A stretch of 64,000 bases of DNA. Origin: Actinoallomurus liliacearum. Its GTDB lineage: Bacteria > Actinomycetota > Actinomycetes > Streptosporangiales > Streptosporangiaceae. Every line of letters starts with the position of its first letter. The first letter of the stretch is position 1. The position numbers were made by a program, and so were the translations under genes. The stretch covers positions 496,001-560,000 of the forward strand of contig NZ_BAABHJ010000005.1 of NCBI RefSeq assembly GCF_039542035.1, written 5' to 3'. Shown piece after piece: positions 33,910 to 42,290 of the stretch. The notes under the pieces were generated by a model. That model was not told the DNA's origin and did no database searches. It worked only from the letters and a program-made list of their open reading frames with translations.

Positions 33910-36900
33910 TCAGCCTCCGGTGTAGGCGCGGATGATGGTCTGGTCGACCTTGCCGCCGCCGGAGTCGGTGGCCTGGACGCGCAGCGAGACGGCCTGGTCC
34001 TTCGCCGCCGTGGGCAGCTTGGCGGTGTACTTCGCGCCGCCCGCGGCGGTGACGGTGGCGGCCTGCCAGGTCTTCCCGTCGTCGAGCGAGGTCCACAGCT
34101 TCAGGCCGGTGGCCGTGGCGGCGGCCGCTCCCGCGACGCGGGCGACGGTGAAGGTCGCGGTGTCGCCGTCCGGGTGGTTGAGCACGTCCAGCGGCAGCGC
34201 GTAGTCCACCGTCAGCAGCGGCACCCGCTCCTCACCCGGCTTCGAGCGGAACGTCCACGTCGTCGAGGTCTTGGTCGACATCGGCAGCAGCTTCGACACG
34301 TCCACGTCGTAGCCGAGCCGGTAGGTGCCCGCCTTCGCCGGAACGCTGAAGTCGCCGTAGGAGTGCGTGCTCGTCCCGGCGAGGCTGTCGCCCACGTACA
34401 GCCGCATCGTGCGCGACGTGGAGCTCTCCCAGACGGGGTCGCCGAGCAGGCAGTCGAAGCCGTCCGGCAGATCCTGCAGGTCGACCAGTTCGACGTGGAT
34501 GTTCCCGCGGGCCCGGGTCGTCGGCCCCGGCTGGCACCCGCTCGCCGACGGCTCCGTCGCCGAGTAGGGGCCCGGCCGGAACGGCTGGCGGAACCAGTCG
34601 TTCGTGTAGGTCCGCCCGGCCTCGTAGCGCCGGATCGGCAACTGCGTCACCCAGCCGTACTTGGCGATGTCCGTGCGGAACGCCTCGTTGATCCACTGAA
34701 CGCCGGCCTCGCCGGACACGTAGTCGATCCGCGTCGAGCCCGCGGGAACCTCGCTGGACGCCTCGTTCACCAGGAAGCCGGCCGGAGAGACGCCGTACCG
34801 CTTCTCGGTGTCCGGGTGGGAGGTGTCGCCGACCAGGGCGCCGAAGCGCTCGTCGATCCGCGCGAGGTCCTTGGCGGTGGCCGTGTACTCCACCGTCGCG
34901 GGGACCTCGGACCCGAGGCCGTGGAGGATGTCGTAGACCGTCTTCCCGCCGTCGGTCAGCCGGCCGTAGGCGTACGCGCGGAACGTGCCGGTCCGCGCGG
35001 GAGCGATCGGCGTGCTGTACACGGTGGGGGAGCCGTCGAACGCGAGCACGCCGGTGCCCCAGACTCCGGCCCCGATGCCGCGTTCGGCCATGAGGCCCTG
35101 GACGGCGCTCGGGTCGGCCGTCGTGCCCGGCGCGGACAGCCGCACGGGCTGTGCCCGGGAGCCGTCGAGCGTCACGGTGGTGTCGCCCTGCACGGTGACG
35201 TCGGTGTCTCCGGCGAATGCGGAGCGGGCCTTGCCCTCCGTGGTGTCGTCCACGCTGCCGAGGACGGAGTAGTGGCCGGCCGGCACGGTGATGCTCGTGA
35301 CCCCGCCGGCCGGGATCTCCGTCCCGTTGTCGTACAGATCGGGGTTGTCGTTGTTCACCACTCCGACATAGCCGCCGAGCGCCCCATCGGGAGTGCCCGG
35401 GATCGGCGTGGCCTTCAGCGTCAGCGTGTGGGTCTCCGGTTCGGCGGTCGCGCCGACCGGGACGCGAAGGGCGACGCCGTCCGCCGTGGCGGTGACCGCG
35501 CCGCTGTAGTGGCCCGCCGTCGACAGGCGACCGGGGTCGAGCGTCAGCGTGACGGACGCCGACCCACCGGCCGGGACGTTCACCGTCGCGGGCAGGCCGA
35601 GCGCGGCCACGCTCTCGCCCTGTGGGGTGGCGAGGTGGGCGGCGAGCTTCAGCGTCACGGCGGCCGATCCGCTGTTCGTCCAGCTCAGCTGCTGGGTGAG
35701 GGCCTTGGTCGACCCGTGCGGGATCGATCCGAACGAGACGGCCGACTGGTCGCCGAGGACCGTCGCCGCAGTCGCGGCGCCCACGTCCAACCGTCCGGCG
35801 CCCGTCTCGTAGACCGTCCCCGACGCCTCGTGCGCCGTGGTCACCAATGCCGCCTTGAGCTGCGTCGATGTCCAGGACGGGTGTTTTTGCAGCAGGTCGG
35901 CCGCCGCGCCGGCGACGTGCGGGGTGGCCATGGAGGTGCCGCTCGCGGAGGTGTACCGCGCGTCGATGAGGTGTCCCATCGACGTGCCCGCGGCGCGGGC
36001 GGCGACGATGTCCACGCCGGGAGCGGAGATCTCCGGTTTCAGTAGCGCGCCGCCACGGCTGGAGAAGCCGGCGACCTTGTCGTCCCCGTCCACCGCGCCG
36101 ACGGTGAGCGCCGACGGCGCGACACCGGGCGACTCGATGCTGTCGGGGAGCCCGTCGTTCCCGGCCGCGACGACGAACAAAGTGTTGTCCTTCGCGGTGA
36201 GCTCCTCGACGGCCTTGGCCGTCGGGTCGTTCGCCGGGTCGTCGGTCCAACCGCCCAGGCTCATGCTGACGATCCTGGCCTTGGGCGCGGCCCACTCCAT
36301 GCCGGCGATGACGTCGGAGTCTCGGCCGCTGCCGTCGTCGCCGAGAACCTTGCCGATGAGGAGGTCGGCGTCGGGGGCGACGCCCTTGCGCTCACCGTGA
36401 GCGGCGGCGCCGGTCCCGGCGATCGTCGCCGCGACGTGCGTGCCGTGCCCGAACCGATCGACGGTGTCGGCGCTCTCGCTGAAGTTCTGCTGCTCGGCGA
36501 TGCGTCCCTGGAGGTCCGGGTGGGTGGCGTCGACGCCGGTGTCGAGCACGGCGACCTTGACGCCCTTGCCGGTGGCGCCGGCCTTCCAGGCGGCGGGGGC
36601 GCCGATCTGGTCGAGGTTGTGGTCGAGCGCCTGGGCGTGGACCTTGCGGTCGAGCCAGATGTGCTGGACGTCCCCGGCCAGCGCGCTGCGGGCCAGCGCG
36701 GGCCCCTTCGCCCTGGGCTGGCGGACCGCGGTGGCGCCGATGCTGCGGAGGGTCCGGCCGCCCGCGGCGAGCGCCTTCACGCCGCCACCGCTCTTGACGA
36801 TCAGCGGCAGGCCGGTGCTCGCGCCGTCGTCGTCCCCGTCGTTGATCAGGGTGGTGACGTCGAAGAGCGCCGGGTCGTAGACCTTCCCGAGCTTCCGGAC

Positions 36901-37212
36901 GACGTCCTGGGGGATCACCCGGATGGTCCCGTCCGGCCGGATGTCCCGGACGAAGGGGATCTTCTTGCGGCCCGCTCCCGGTTCCACCGAGACGAGCGGC
37001 GGGCGGTTCGCGGCGGTCTGCACGTGGACGACGTCCCCGGTGAGGAGCGTCACCGTCCACGACCTCCCGGCGGGGAGCTTGGTCGTCTTGGGCTTCGCGG
37101 CCTGCCGGGCACTGGCGGCGGGCGCGGCGGAGGCGGTGTGGGCGGTGGCCGGAACGCCGGCGGCCACCACTCCGGCGAGCGTGATCGCCACGCCCGCTCT
37201 GGGTCTTCTCAT
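33910..37212 (-). CDS. Large secreted S8 subtilisin-like serine protease
   Basis: An 1100-residue exported protease. A signal peptide (MRRPRAGVAITLAGVVAAGVPATAHTASA) and a propeptide of about 170 residues precede the S8 domain. Catalytic Asp is in VAVLDTGVDATHPDL, His in FGHGTHVAATIAG, oxyanion Asn in VVAAGNDGLPDS, and Ser in SGTSMATPHVAGAAA. About 650 residues of beta-sandwich domains follow, the first with an FN3-like VPAGGSASVTLTLDPG. The layout matches large actinomycete subtilases. It is divergent from proC with about 160 bases between and no lipobox, so the enzyme is probably released. Confidence 0.93.
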   Translation of the reverse strand: MRRPRAGVAITLAGVVAAGVPATAHTASAAPAASARQAAKPKTTKLPAGRSWTVTLLTGDVVHVQTAANRPPLVSVEPGAGRKKIPFVRDIRPDGTIRVIPQDVVRKLGKVYDPALFDVTTLINDGDDDGASTGLPLIVKSGGGVKALAAGGRTLRSIGATAVRQPRAKGPALARSALAGDVQHIWLDRKVHAQALDHNLDQIGAPAAWKAGATGKGVKVAVLDTGVDATHPDLQGRIAEQQNFSESADTVDRFGHGTHVAATIAGTGAAAHGERKGVAPDADLLIGKVLGDDGSGRDSDVIAGMEWAAPKARIVSMSLGGWTDDPANDPTAKAVEELTAKDNTLFVVAAGNDGLPDSIESPGVAPSALTVGAVDGDDKVAGFSSRGGALLKPEISAPGVDIVAARAAGTSMGHLIDARYTSASGTSMATPHVAGAAADLLQKHPSWTSTQLKAALVTTAHEASGTVYETGAGRLDVGAATAATVLGDQSAVSFGSIPHGSTKALTQQLSWTNSGSAAVTLKLAAHLATPQGESVAALGLPATVNVPAGGSASVTLTLDPGRLSTAGHYSGAVTATADGVALRVPVGATAEPETHTLTLKATPIPGTPDGALGGYVGVVNNDNPDLYDNGTEIPAGGVTSITVPAGHYSVLGSVDDTTEGKARSAFAGDTDVTVQGDTTVTLDGSRAQPVRLSAPGTTADPSAVQGLMAERGIGAGVWGTGVLAFDGSPTVYSTPIAPARTGTFRAYAYGRLTDGGKTVYDILHGLGSEVPATVEYTATAKDLARIDERFGALVGDTSHPDTEKRYGVSPAGFLVNEASSEVPAGSTRIDYVSGEAGVQWINEAFRTDIAKYGWVTQLPIRRYEAGRTYTNDWFRQPFRPGPYSATEPSASGCQPGPTTRARGNIHVELVDLQDLPDGFDCLLGDPVWESSTSRTMRLYVGDSLAGTSTHSYGDFSVPAKAGTYRLGYDVDVSKLLPMSTKTSTTWTFRSKPGEERVPLLTVDYALPLDVLNHPDGDTATFTVARVAGAAAATATGLKLWTSLDDGKTWQAATVTAAGGAKYTAKLPTAAKDQAVSLRVQATDSGGGKVDQTIIRAYTGG

Positions 37213-37370
37213 TGGGACTCTCGATCCTCATGGACAACACCTGTCACAAGGGATTCGCCGAACGAGCCCCGATCTTTCCGGCCGAATCGGATCTTTTCGG
37301 CGTCCGCAGGTCAGGGCGCCGGCCGTACGGGCGGCTCGGTACGCTTCTGGGAGACGGGAGGCTGGAGACG

Positions 37371-38165
37371 ATGATCGCGATTCTCGGCGCCGGCAAGATG
37401 GGCGAGGCGCTGCTGTCCGGAGTCCTGCGGGCCGGGCGCAAGCCCTCGGAGCTGCTGGTCACGACGCGGCGCGAGGAGCGGGGCGCGCTGCTGCGCGAGC
37501 GGTACGGCGTGCAGGTCGCCACCAACGCCGAGGCCGCGGCGACCGCGGACACCCTCGTCCTGGCCGTCAAGCCGCAGGACATGGACACGCTGCTGCGGGA
37601 GCTACGGGACCACGTCCCGGCGGGCCGCCTCGTCATCTCGATGGCCGCCGGCATCCCGACCGCGTTCATCGAGGAGCGCCTGCCCGACGGCGTCGCGGTC
37701 GTCCGCGTCATGTCGAACACGCCCGTCCACGTCGACGAGGCGATGAGCGTGATCTCCGCGGGCACGCACGCCGGGGAGGAGCACCTGAAGCTGACCGAGG
37801 AGCTGATGAGCCCGGTCGGCAAGGTGCTGCGCATCCCCGAGTCGCTGCAGGACGCCGCCACCGCCCTGTCCGGCAGCGGCCCCGCGTACTTCTACTACCT
37901 CGTCGAGGCGATGGTCGACGCGGGCATCCTGCTCGGCATGCCGCGCGCGGCGGCGCTCGAGATGGTGATCCAGTCGGCGGTGGGCGCCGCGATCATGCTG
38001 CGCGACTCCGGCGACCACCCGGTCATGCTGCGCGAGGCGGTCACCTCGCCCGCCGGGACGACGATCTCGGCCATTCGCGAGCTGGAGCGCCACGGCGTGC
38101 GCGCCGCCGTGATCGAGGCCATCGAGGCCGCCCGCGACCGCGGCCGCGAACTCGGCGCGGGCTGA
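37371..38165 (+). CDS. proC: Pyrroline-5-carboxylate reductase
   Basis: A 264-residue enzyme for the last step of proline synthesis (P5C + NAD(P)H to proline). The Rossmann motif is MIAILGAGKMGEALLSG, KPQD is in LAVKPQDMDTLL, SMAAGIPTAFIEERLP and VRVMSNTPVHVDEAM follow, and the C-terminal domain has ALSGSGPAYFYYLVEAMVDAG and the signature LREAVTSPAGTTISAIRELERHGVRAA. GGGAGGCTGGAGACG precedes the ATG. It is monocistronic and ends in a hairpin. In S. coelicolor proC is, as I recall, likewise close to the trpS1/bldN region. Confidence 0.97.
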   Translation: MIAILGAGKMGEALLSGVLRAGRKPSELLVTTRREERGALLRERYGVQVATNAEAAATADTLVLAVKPQDMDTLLRELRDHVPAGRLVISMAAGIPTAFIEERLPDGVAVVRVMSNTPVHVDEAMSVISAGTHAGEEHLKLTEELMSPVGKVLRIPESLQDAATALSGSGPAYFYYLVEAMVDAGILLGMPRAAALEMVIQSAVGAAIMLRDSGDHPVMLREAVTSPAGTTISAIRELERHGVRAAVIEAIEAARDRGRELGAG

Positions 38166-38228
38166 CCGCCGTTCCCCGGCCGATCACGATGTAAGAGACG
38201 ACCCCAGGGTTCGCGGCCCTTCAGTGGG

Positions 38229-38262
38229 ACCAGGTCACACTCCCGCTGATCTGTGACCTGGT
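38229..38262 (+). terminator. proC terminator
   Basis: ACCAGGTCACA and TGTGACCTGGT form an 11-bp stem with a 12-base loop, followed by CTTTCTCT. Confidence 0.85.
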
Positions 38263-38454
38263 CTTTCTCTGCGCTTCACGATGCGGGAGCACGGGCTTGC
38301 CGAGGTCACGCATTCGGTGATTCGTCCGTCCGTGCCGCGAGACGGTGTGCCCTGGCCCCGAATCATTCTGCGATGTAATCGCGTAGATGCGGTGAGTGAT
38401 GGTTATTCTATGTAGTCACAAAGACACCATCAGCAACGGTCGTACGGGAGAGCC

Positions 38455-39177
38455 ATGCACAGCGAGACCCCTCAGCCCAGCCGCCGCCCGGGCAACCTGT
38501 TCTGTCGCGTCCGAGGAGGCGTCGTGGGCGTCGCGGCGGCGGCCGGGATACTGCTGCCGGTGGCCGGGAGCGTTCCCGCCCACGCCCAGACCCAAAAGGT
38601 CTACACCGCACCGGGCGCGACCACCTTCACCGTGCCCACCGGGGTGTCCCAGATCAGGGTCGTCCTGACCGGCGCCGGAGGAGGCGGCAGCATGGGGACC
38701 GGCAACACCGTCTACCTGTCCGGCGGCAGTGGTGGGGGCGGGGGCGCCACCTCGTTCTGCACCCTGGCCGTCCATCCCGGTGACAACATGACCATCACCG
38801 TCGGCGCCGGCGGCGCCGCACCGAACGGCGACGGCCTCGCCGGGACGGCCTCCTCCATCGCCTACGCCAACGAGGGCGGCGCCAGCGCCGACGCCGGCGG
38901 CGGCGGCCATACCGGTCCCGGCGGCCACGAGGACGCCGGCGGCGCGGGAGGAATGAATGCCACCTGGTGCGCCGGCAGCGATGCCGGTCAGAACTTCGGC
39001 CAGGCCGGCACGGCGGGCGTCAAAGACGCGGGAGGCCCCGGAGGCGCGCCCGGCGCCGGGGTATCCAGCGCCTGCCCGGCCGGTACCGGCCGAGGCGGAA
39101 ACGGCGCCGACTCAGCTCCTGCCCCCTACCGGCGCGGCTTCCCCGGCGCGAACGGCTGCGTCGTCCTCGTCTACTGA
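38455..39177 (+). CDS. Secreted glycine-rich protein
   Basis: A 240-residue exported protein. The signal peptide has a twin-Arg-like basic head (SRRPGNLFCRVRGG), hydrophobic core (VVGVAAAAGILLPVAG) and AHA cleavage site. The mature part starts QKVYTAPGATTFTVPTGVSQIRVVLTGAGGGG and is very Gly-rich (GGSGGGGGAT, ADAGGGGHTGPGGHEDAGGAGG), ending GANGCVVLVY. This matches the glycine-rich domain seen in phage tail-fibre and secreted bacterial proteins. Four Cys may pair. GGGAG precedes the ATG. Function is unknown; a structural or surface polymer is possible. Confidence 0.78.
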   Translation: MHSETPQPSRRPGNLFCRVRGGVVGVAAAAGILLPVAGSVPAHAQTQKVYTAPGATTFTVPTGVSQIRVVLTGAGGGGSMGTGNTVYLSGGSGGGGGATSFCTLAVHPGDNMTITVGAGGAAPNGDGLAGTASSIAYANEGGASADAGGGGHTGPGGHEDAGGAGGMNATWCAGSDAGQNFGQAGTAGVKDAGGPGGAPGAGVSSACPAGTGRGGNGADSAPAPYRRGFPGANGCVVLVY

Positions 39178-39256
39178 CACCCCACGACAGCACCGACGCC
39201 TCCGGCCGGAGGCCGATGAGCAGGTACGAGAGCTGCCGGCCCGCGTCGGGCCGGCG

Positions 39257-39352
39257 GACAAGGGGGTCATCGTGGAGAGCGGAGCGCCGGCGGAGGTCTT
39301 CGACGAGCCACGGAGCCCCCGGACCCGTGCCTTCCTGGCGAACGTTCGCTGA
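39257..39352 (+). pseudogene. C-terminal remnant of a polar amino-acid ABC ATPase (GlnQ-like)
   Basis: The last 31 codons before a TGA read DKGVIVESGAPAEVFDEP, then RSPRTRAFLANVR. That is the diagnostic C-terminus of GlnQ/HisP-type ATPases (GxIVExGxPxEVFxxPxxxRTRxFL). Walker A, Walker B and signature are absent upstream, where the secreted Gly-rich gene ends 80 bases away. It is the debris of a deleted transporter. Confidence 0.8.
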
Positions 39353-39415
39353 GTCGCGCCGTAAATTCTCGGCCGTACGTTGAACCGAAGCGGCCTCGCG
39401 AACGGTGATGCAGGT

Positions 39416-39811
39416 ATGGGCCTGATACTTCGCCTGCTCGTCGTCGCGGGGCTCGCGGTCGACGCGTACGTCCACTTCCACCTGGCCGGTGACCTGGGAT
39501 CGGGCGGCGGCCTCACCGAGGGCACGCTGTTCTGGATCCAGGGGGTACTGGCCGCGCTCGTCGCCGTGCTGGTACTCCTCCGCGCGACTCGCCTGACCTA
39601 CGGGATCGCCTTCGTCGTCGCGGCGAGCGCCCTCGGCGCGGTGCTGCTCTACCGCTACGTCGACGTCGGCCCGCTGGGGCCGTTCCCGAACATGTACGAG
39701 CCGGTCTGGTACGCCGAGAAGGTCGTCACGACCGTCGCCGAGGCGGTGGCCACCGTCGCCGCCGCCCTCGGCCTCTGGCAAACGTCGCCACGACCACGAA
39801 CGACCGGGTGA
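39416..39811 (+). CDS. Four-TM membrane protein of unknown function
   Basis: A 131-residue integral membrane protein. TM1 is LILRLLVVAGLAVDAYVHFHLA, TM2 WIQGVLAALVAVLVLL, TM3 LTYGIAFVVAASALGAVLLY and TM4 VVTTVAEAVATVAAALGLW. The loop before TM4 is YVDVGPLGPFPNMYEPVWYAEK. AVDAYVHFHLAG and the PNMYEPVWY loop resemble actinomycete hypothetical proteins found near redox genes, but no function is assigned. The ATG has a weak AGG; a TTG start 12 codons earlier is possible. A hairpin follows. Confidence 0.75.
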   Translation: MGLILRLLVVAGLAVDAYVHFHLAGDLGSGGGLTEGTLFWIQGVLAALVAVLVLLRATRLTYGIAFVVAASALGAVLLYRYVDVGPLGPFPNMYEPVWYAEKVVTTVAEAVATVAAALGLWQTSPRPRTTG

Positions 39812-39833
39812 GGGAACGCCGAGCCCGGCCCGG

Positions 39834-39857
39834 CCGGCTTGGAGCCATCCAAGCCGG
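39834..39857 (+). terminator. Terminator hairpin
   Basis: A perfect 10-bp stem (CCGGCTTGGA with TCCAAGCCGG) and GCCA loop after the four-TM protein gene. Confidence 0.75.
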
Positions 39858-39986
39858 ATCGACCAGCCACTTTGACGCCGACGTTGACGGGCCAACCTCG
39901 ACAAACCGGCCATCGCCCCGTCCACAACGGCGGCGACGTGGTCACGCCGACGGCAAAGTCACCGCGACACCGTGACCGACGGGGCT

Positions 39987-40886
39987 TCACCGGGTGACGC
40001 GGCGGCCGCGAGCGATCTCGGCGGTCTCGATCTCCCGCCGGGCGCGCAGCAGCAGCCCCACCCATGACCGGTACGGCCGCCAGGCCTCGGCGATCGCCGC
40101 GAGGCGCGCCGGGCTGGGGTCGTGCAGGCCGTACTCGTGGGCCATCTCGTCGTGCAGCCGCCGCTCGGAGGCGGGGAAGACGTCTGGGTGCCCCGCACCC
40201 CGGATGAGGATCAGCTCGGCGGAGAACAGCCCGATGCCGGGGATCCGCTGCAGCTCGACGAGGGCCTGCGCGGTCTCGATCGCCCGCAGCCGGTCGGCGT
40301 CCAGGTCGCCGTCGAGGGCGGCGTGGGCGATGCCGTGCAGGCGCTCGATCTTGACCGGCGGCAGCCCCGGCACGTCGGTGACGGCGAGCAGCCGCTCCGG
40401 TCCCGGGAAGCTCGCCACCCCGCCGACGACGTCGCCGAGACGCTCCGCCATGCGCTGCTTGATGGCGGCGGCCTGGGCGATCCGGATGCGGTGCCCGATC
40501 ACGGTCCAGCAGGCCGCCTCGTACGGCGAGTGGAACAGCACCGGCCGCAGGCCCGGGAAGCGGTCCCGGAGCCGTACGACGTGCGGGTCGTCGAGTTCGG
40601 CGAAGCCGGTGCCGTCGACGTCCAGCGACAGGATCCGCCGGGCGTGCTCGGCGGCCGCCGTCACGTCGTCGGGGTGCGCCTCGATCTCGGCGTGGACCGT
40701 GTCGCCCTCCTGACGGAGCCGTACGCCCACGGGACGCCAGGACGGCGCGGCGGGGAAGGCGAGCGCGAGCGTGCCCCGGTGCCGCCCGGCGTCCGGCCGG
40801 CCCGCCGGCGTGAACCCTTCCAGGAACCGGATGCTCGCCGCCAGGTCGAACGGCCCCCGCACGGCGAGCGCGACATTTTCCGTCAT
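39987..40886 (-). CDS. DNA-3-methyladenine glycosylase, AlkA-like
   Basis: A 299-residue HhH-GPD base-excision enzyme. An N-terminal beta domain (ENVALAVRGPFDLAASIRFLEGFTPAG) precedes the glycosylase core with SPYEAACWTVIGHRIRIAQAAAIKQRM and the helix-hairpin-helix LQRIPGIGLFSAELILIRGAGHPDVFP, which provides the catalytic Asp. No Fe-S cysteines are present. It removes alkylated purines. The start is at MTENVALAV; further upstream the frame crosses the divergent trpS leader. It shares a promoter region of about 50 bases with the trp leader. Confidence 0.92.
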   Translation of the reverse strand: MTENVALAVRGPFDLAASIRFLEGFTPAGRPDAGRHRGTLALAFPAAPSWRPVGVRLRQEGDTVHAEIEAHPDDVTAAAEHARRILSLDVDGTGFAELDDPHVVRLRDRFPGLRPVLFHSPYEAACWTVIGHRIRIAQAAAIKQRMAERLGDVVGGVASFPGPERLLAVTDVPGLPPVKIERLHGIAHAALDGDLDADRLRAIETAQALVELQRIPGIGLFSAELILIRGAGHPDVFPASERRLHDEMAHEYGLHDPSPARLAAIAEAWRPYRSWVGLLLRARREIETAEIARGRRVTR

Positions 40887-40925
40887 ACCGCGATGGTCAC
40901 ACTGAGGTACGACGTTTTGCCGCGC

Positions 40926-40931
40926 TACAAT
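40926..40931 (+). promoter_or_regulatory. -10 element of the trpS leader transcript
   Basis: TACAAT, 7 bases before the ATG of the leader peptide. The spacing implies a leaderless mRNA beginning at or beside that ATG. The -35 region (TGAGGT) is weak. Confidence 0.6.
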
Positions 40932-40938
40932 CGAGCCC

Positions 40939-40980
40939 ATGCGAGGAATGCTCAACAGCAGTAGCTGGTGGGTCGCCTGA
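40939..40980 (+). CDS. Trp leader peptide MRGMLNSSSWWVA
   Basis: A 13-codon frame ending in TGA, with two consecutive Trp codons (40966-40971) three codons before the end. It starts 7 bases after a TACAAT -10 and lies 100 bases upstream of trpS. This is the layout of a ribosome-mediated attenuator: scarcity of charged tRNA-Trp would stall the ribosome at TGGTGG. An internal ATG with GAGGA before it could also initiate. Confidence 0.85.
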   Translation: MRGMLNSSSWWVA

Positions 40981-41041
40981 CGGCGGCCGACCTCTCCTCG
41001 CGTACCCACTCGACGGCCGCCGCCTCGGCGGCCGTTTCTCG
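40971..41041 (+). promoter_or_regulatory. Transcription attenuator of trpS
   Basis: Four pairing segments are visible. GGTCG (40971-40975) can pair with CGACC (40988-40992). GGCGGCCG (40982-40989) can pair with CGGCCGCC (41014-41021) as antiterminator. ACGGCCGCC (41013-41021) pairs with GGCGGCCGT (41027-41035) as terminator, followed by TTTCTCGTT. The identical GGCGGCCG sequences compete for the same partner, exactly as in trp attenuators. A ribosome stalled on the Trp codons would cover segment 1 and free segment 2 to block termination. Confidence 0.85.
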
Positions 41042-41080
41042 TTCCGCCGGGTGCGGTGGCCCTGTTCACAAGGAGTCACC

Positions 41081-42064
41081 GTGGCCCGCGTCCTCAGCCT
41101 CTTCACCCCCTCCGGCCGCCCGACCCTCGGCAACCTGCTGGGCGCGCTGCGGCCGTCCGCGCTGCGCCTGACCGCCGACGCGGCCCGTACGGATCACGTG
41201 TACGGGATCTCCGACCTGCACGCCCTCACGAGCCCGCACGACCCCGCGCTGCTGAACGAGCGGGCGCTGGAGCTGGCCGGGCTGGCCGTCGCGGCCGGCA
41301 TCGACCCGGAACGGTGCGTGTTCTTCCGGCAGAGCGCGGTCCCCGCGCACACCGAGCTGTCGTACCTGCTGGAGAGCACCGCCCACTACGGCGAGATGCA
41401 GCGGATGATCCAGTTCAAGGAGAAGTCGGCGCGGCACGAGGTGGTGCGCCTGTCGCTGCTCACCTATCCGGCGCTGATGGCCGCCGACATCCTGCTCTAC
41501 CAGGCGACCGACGTCCCGGTCGGCGCGGACCAGTCCCAGCACCTCGAACTGGCCCGTGACCTGGCGGAGCGCTTCAACCGCGCGTACGAGCCGGTGTTCA
41601 CGCCGCCCCGTGCGGTGCTGCCGAAGGCCGCGGCGCGCGTCATGGACCTGGCCGACCCGTCGCGGAAGATGAGCAAGTCGATGGACTCGCCGGGAACGAT
41701 CTACCTGCTCGACCCCGTCGACGTCGTACGGCGCAAGGTCATGCGGGCGGTCACCGACTCCGGCTCGGACGTGACGTACGACCCGGAGGGCAAGCCGGGC
41801 GTGTCGAACCTCCTGGCCATCCTGTCCGCGTGCACGGACACGCCGGTCGAGTCGCTGTCGTACTCCTCGTACGGCGAGCTGAAGCGGGCCACCGCCGACG
41901 CGGTGATCGCGCTGCTCCAGCCGCTGCAGGAGCGGTACGCCGCCATCGCCGCCGACCGCTCGGGGCTGGAGAAGACCCTGCGCGAAGGGGCGGAGCAGGC
42001 CCGCGACCTGGCCGCGCCGACGCTGGCGGCGGCCCGGCGCGCCATCGGCCTGACGGCCGCCTGA
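41081..42064 (+). CDS. trpS: Tryptophanyl-tRNA synthetase, probably the auxiliary attenuator-controlled type
   Basis: A 327-residue class I synthetase. The HIGH-equivalent is PSGRPTLGN (residues 10-18), SDLHALT follows, then YPALMAADILLYQATDVPVGADQSQHLELARD, and KMSKS is at 196-200. AAGGAG lies 5 bases before the GTG start. It is preceded by a Trp-Trp leader peptide and terminator. In S. coelicolor the auxiliary, indolmycin-resistant TrpRS1 gene is, as I recall, regulated by such attenuation and lies in the bldN/hem region, so this is probably its orthologue rather than the housekeeping enzyme (inference). A strong terminator follows. Confidence 0.95.
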   Translation: MARVLSLFTPSGRPTLGNLLGALRPSALRLTADAARTDHVYGISDLHALTSPHDPALLNERALELAGLAVAAGIDPERCVFFRQSAVPAHTELSYLLESTAHYGEMQRMIQFKEKSARHEVVRLSLLTYPALMAADILLYQATDVPVGADQSQHLELARDLAERFNRAYEPVFTPPRAVLPKAAARVMDLADPSRKMSKSMDSPGTIYLLDPVDVVRRKVMRAVTDSGSDVTYDPEGKPGVSNLLAILSACTDTPVESLSYSSYGELKRATADAVIALLQPLQERYAAIAADRSGLEKTLREGAEQARDLAAPTLAAARRAIGLTAA

Positions 42065-42086
42065 AGGACCTCCCCCTTAACGGGTC

Positions 42087-42120
42087 CGCCGCCCGGTCGC
42101 ACCGACGCGACCGGGCGGCG
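42087..42120 (+). terminator. trpS terminator
   Basis: A perfect 14-bp stem (CGCCGCCCGGTCGC with GCGACCGGGCGGCG) and ACCGAC loop. Confidence 0.85.
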
Positions 42121-42290
42121 CGATCAGAAGCCTTCGAGAAGGCTGCGTTCCACCGGTCAGGGGTGCCCTGTCGGTACACCCTTCAGCAGTGCCTTCCTCC
42201 CACCCGGACGACGGCCTTTGATGGGTGACGGCCACCTTGCCCACCCCGGAGCACTCGGGAAGCGGGCTTCGAATCGAAGGAGCGATCTCC

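Noticed and set aside
33820..36045. A 741-codon plus-strand frame opposite the S8 protease
   Set aside because: Mirror frame of the protease with low-complexity Arg/Val/Gly composition and no ribosome-binding site.
34232..36295. A 687-codon open frame in another frame of the S8 protease gene
   Set aside because: Arg/Gly-rich shadow frame over a protease with all catalytic motifs; no start signal or homology.
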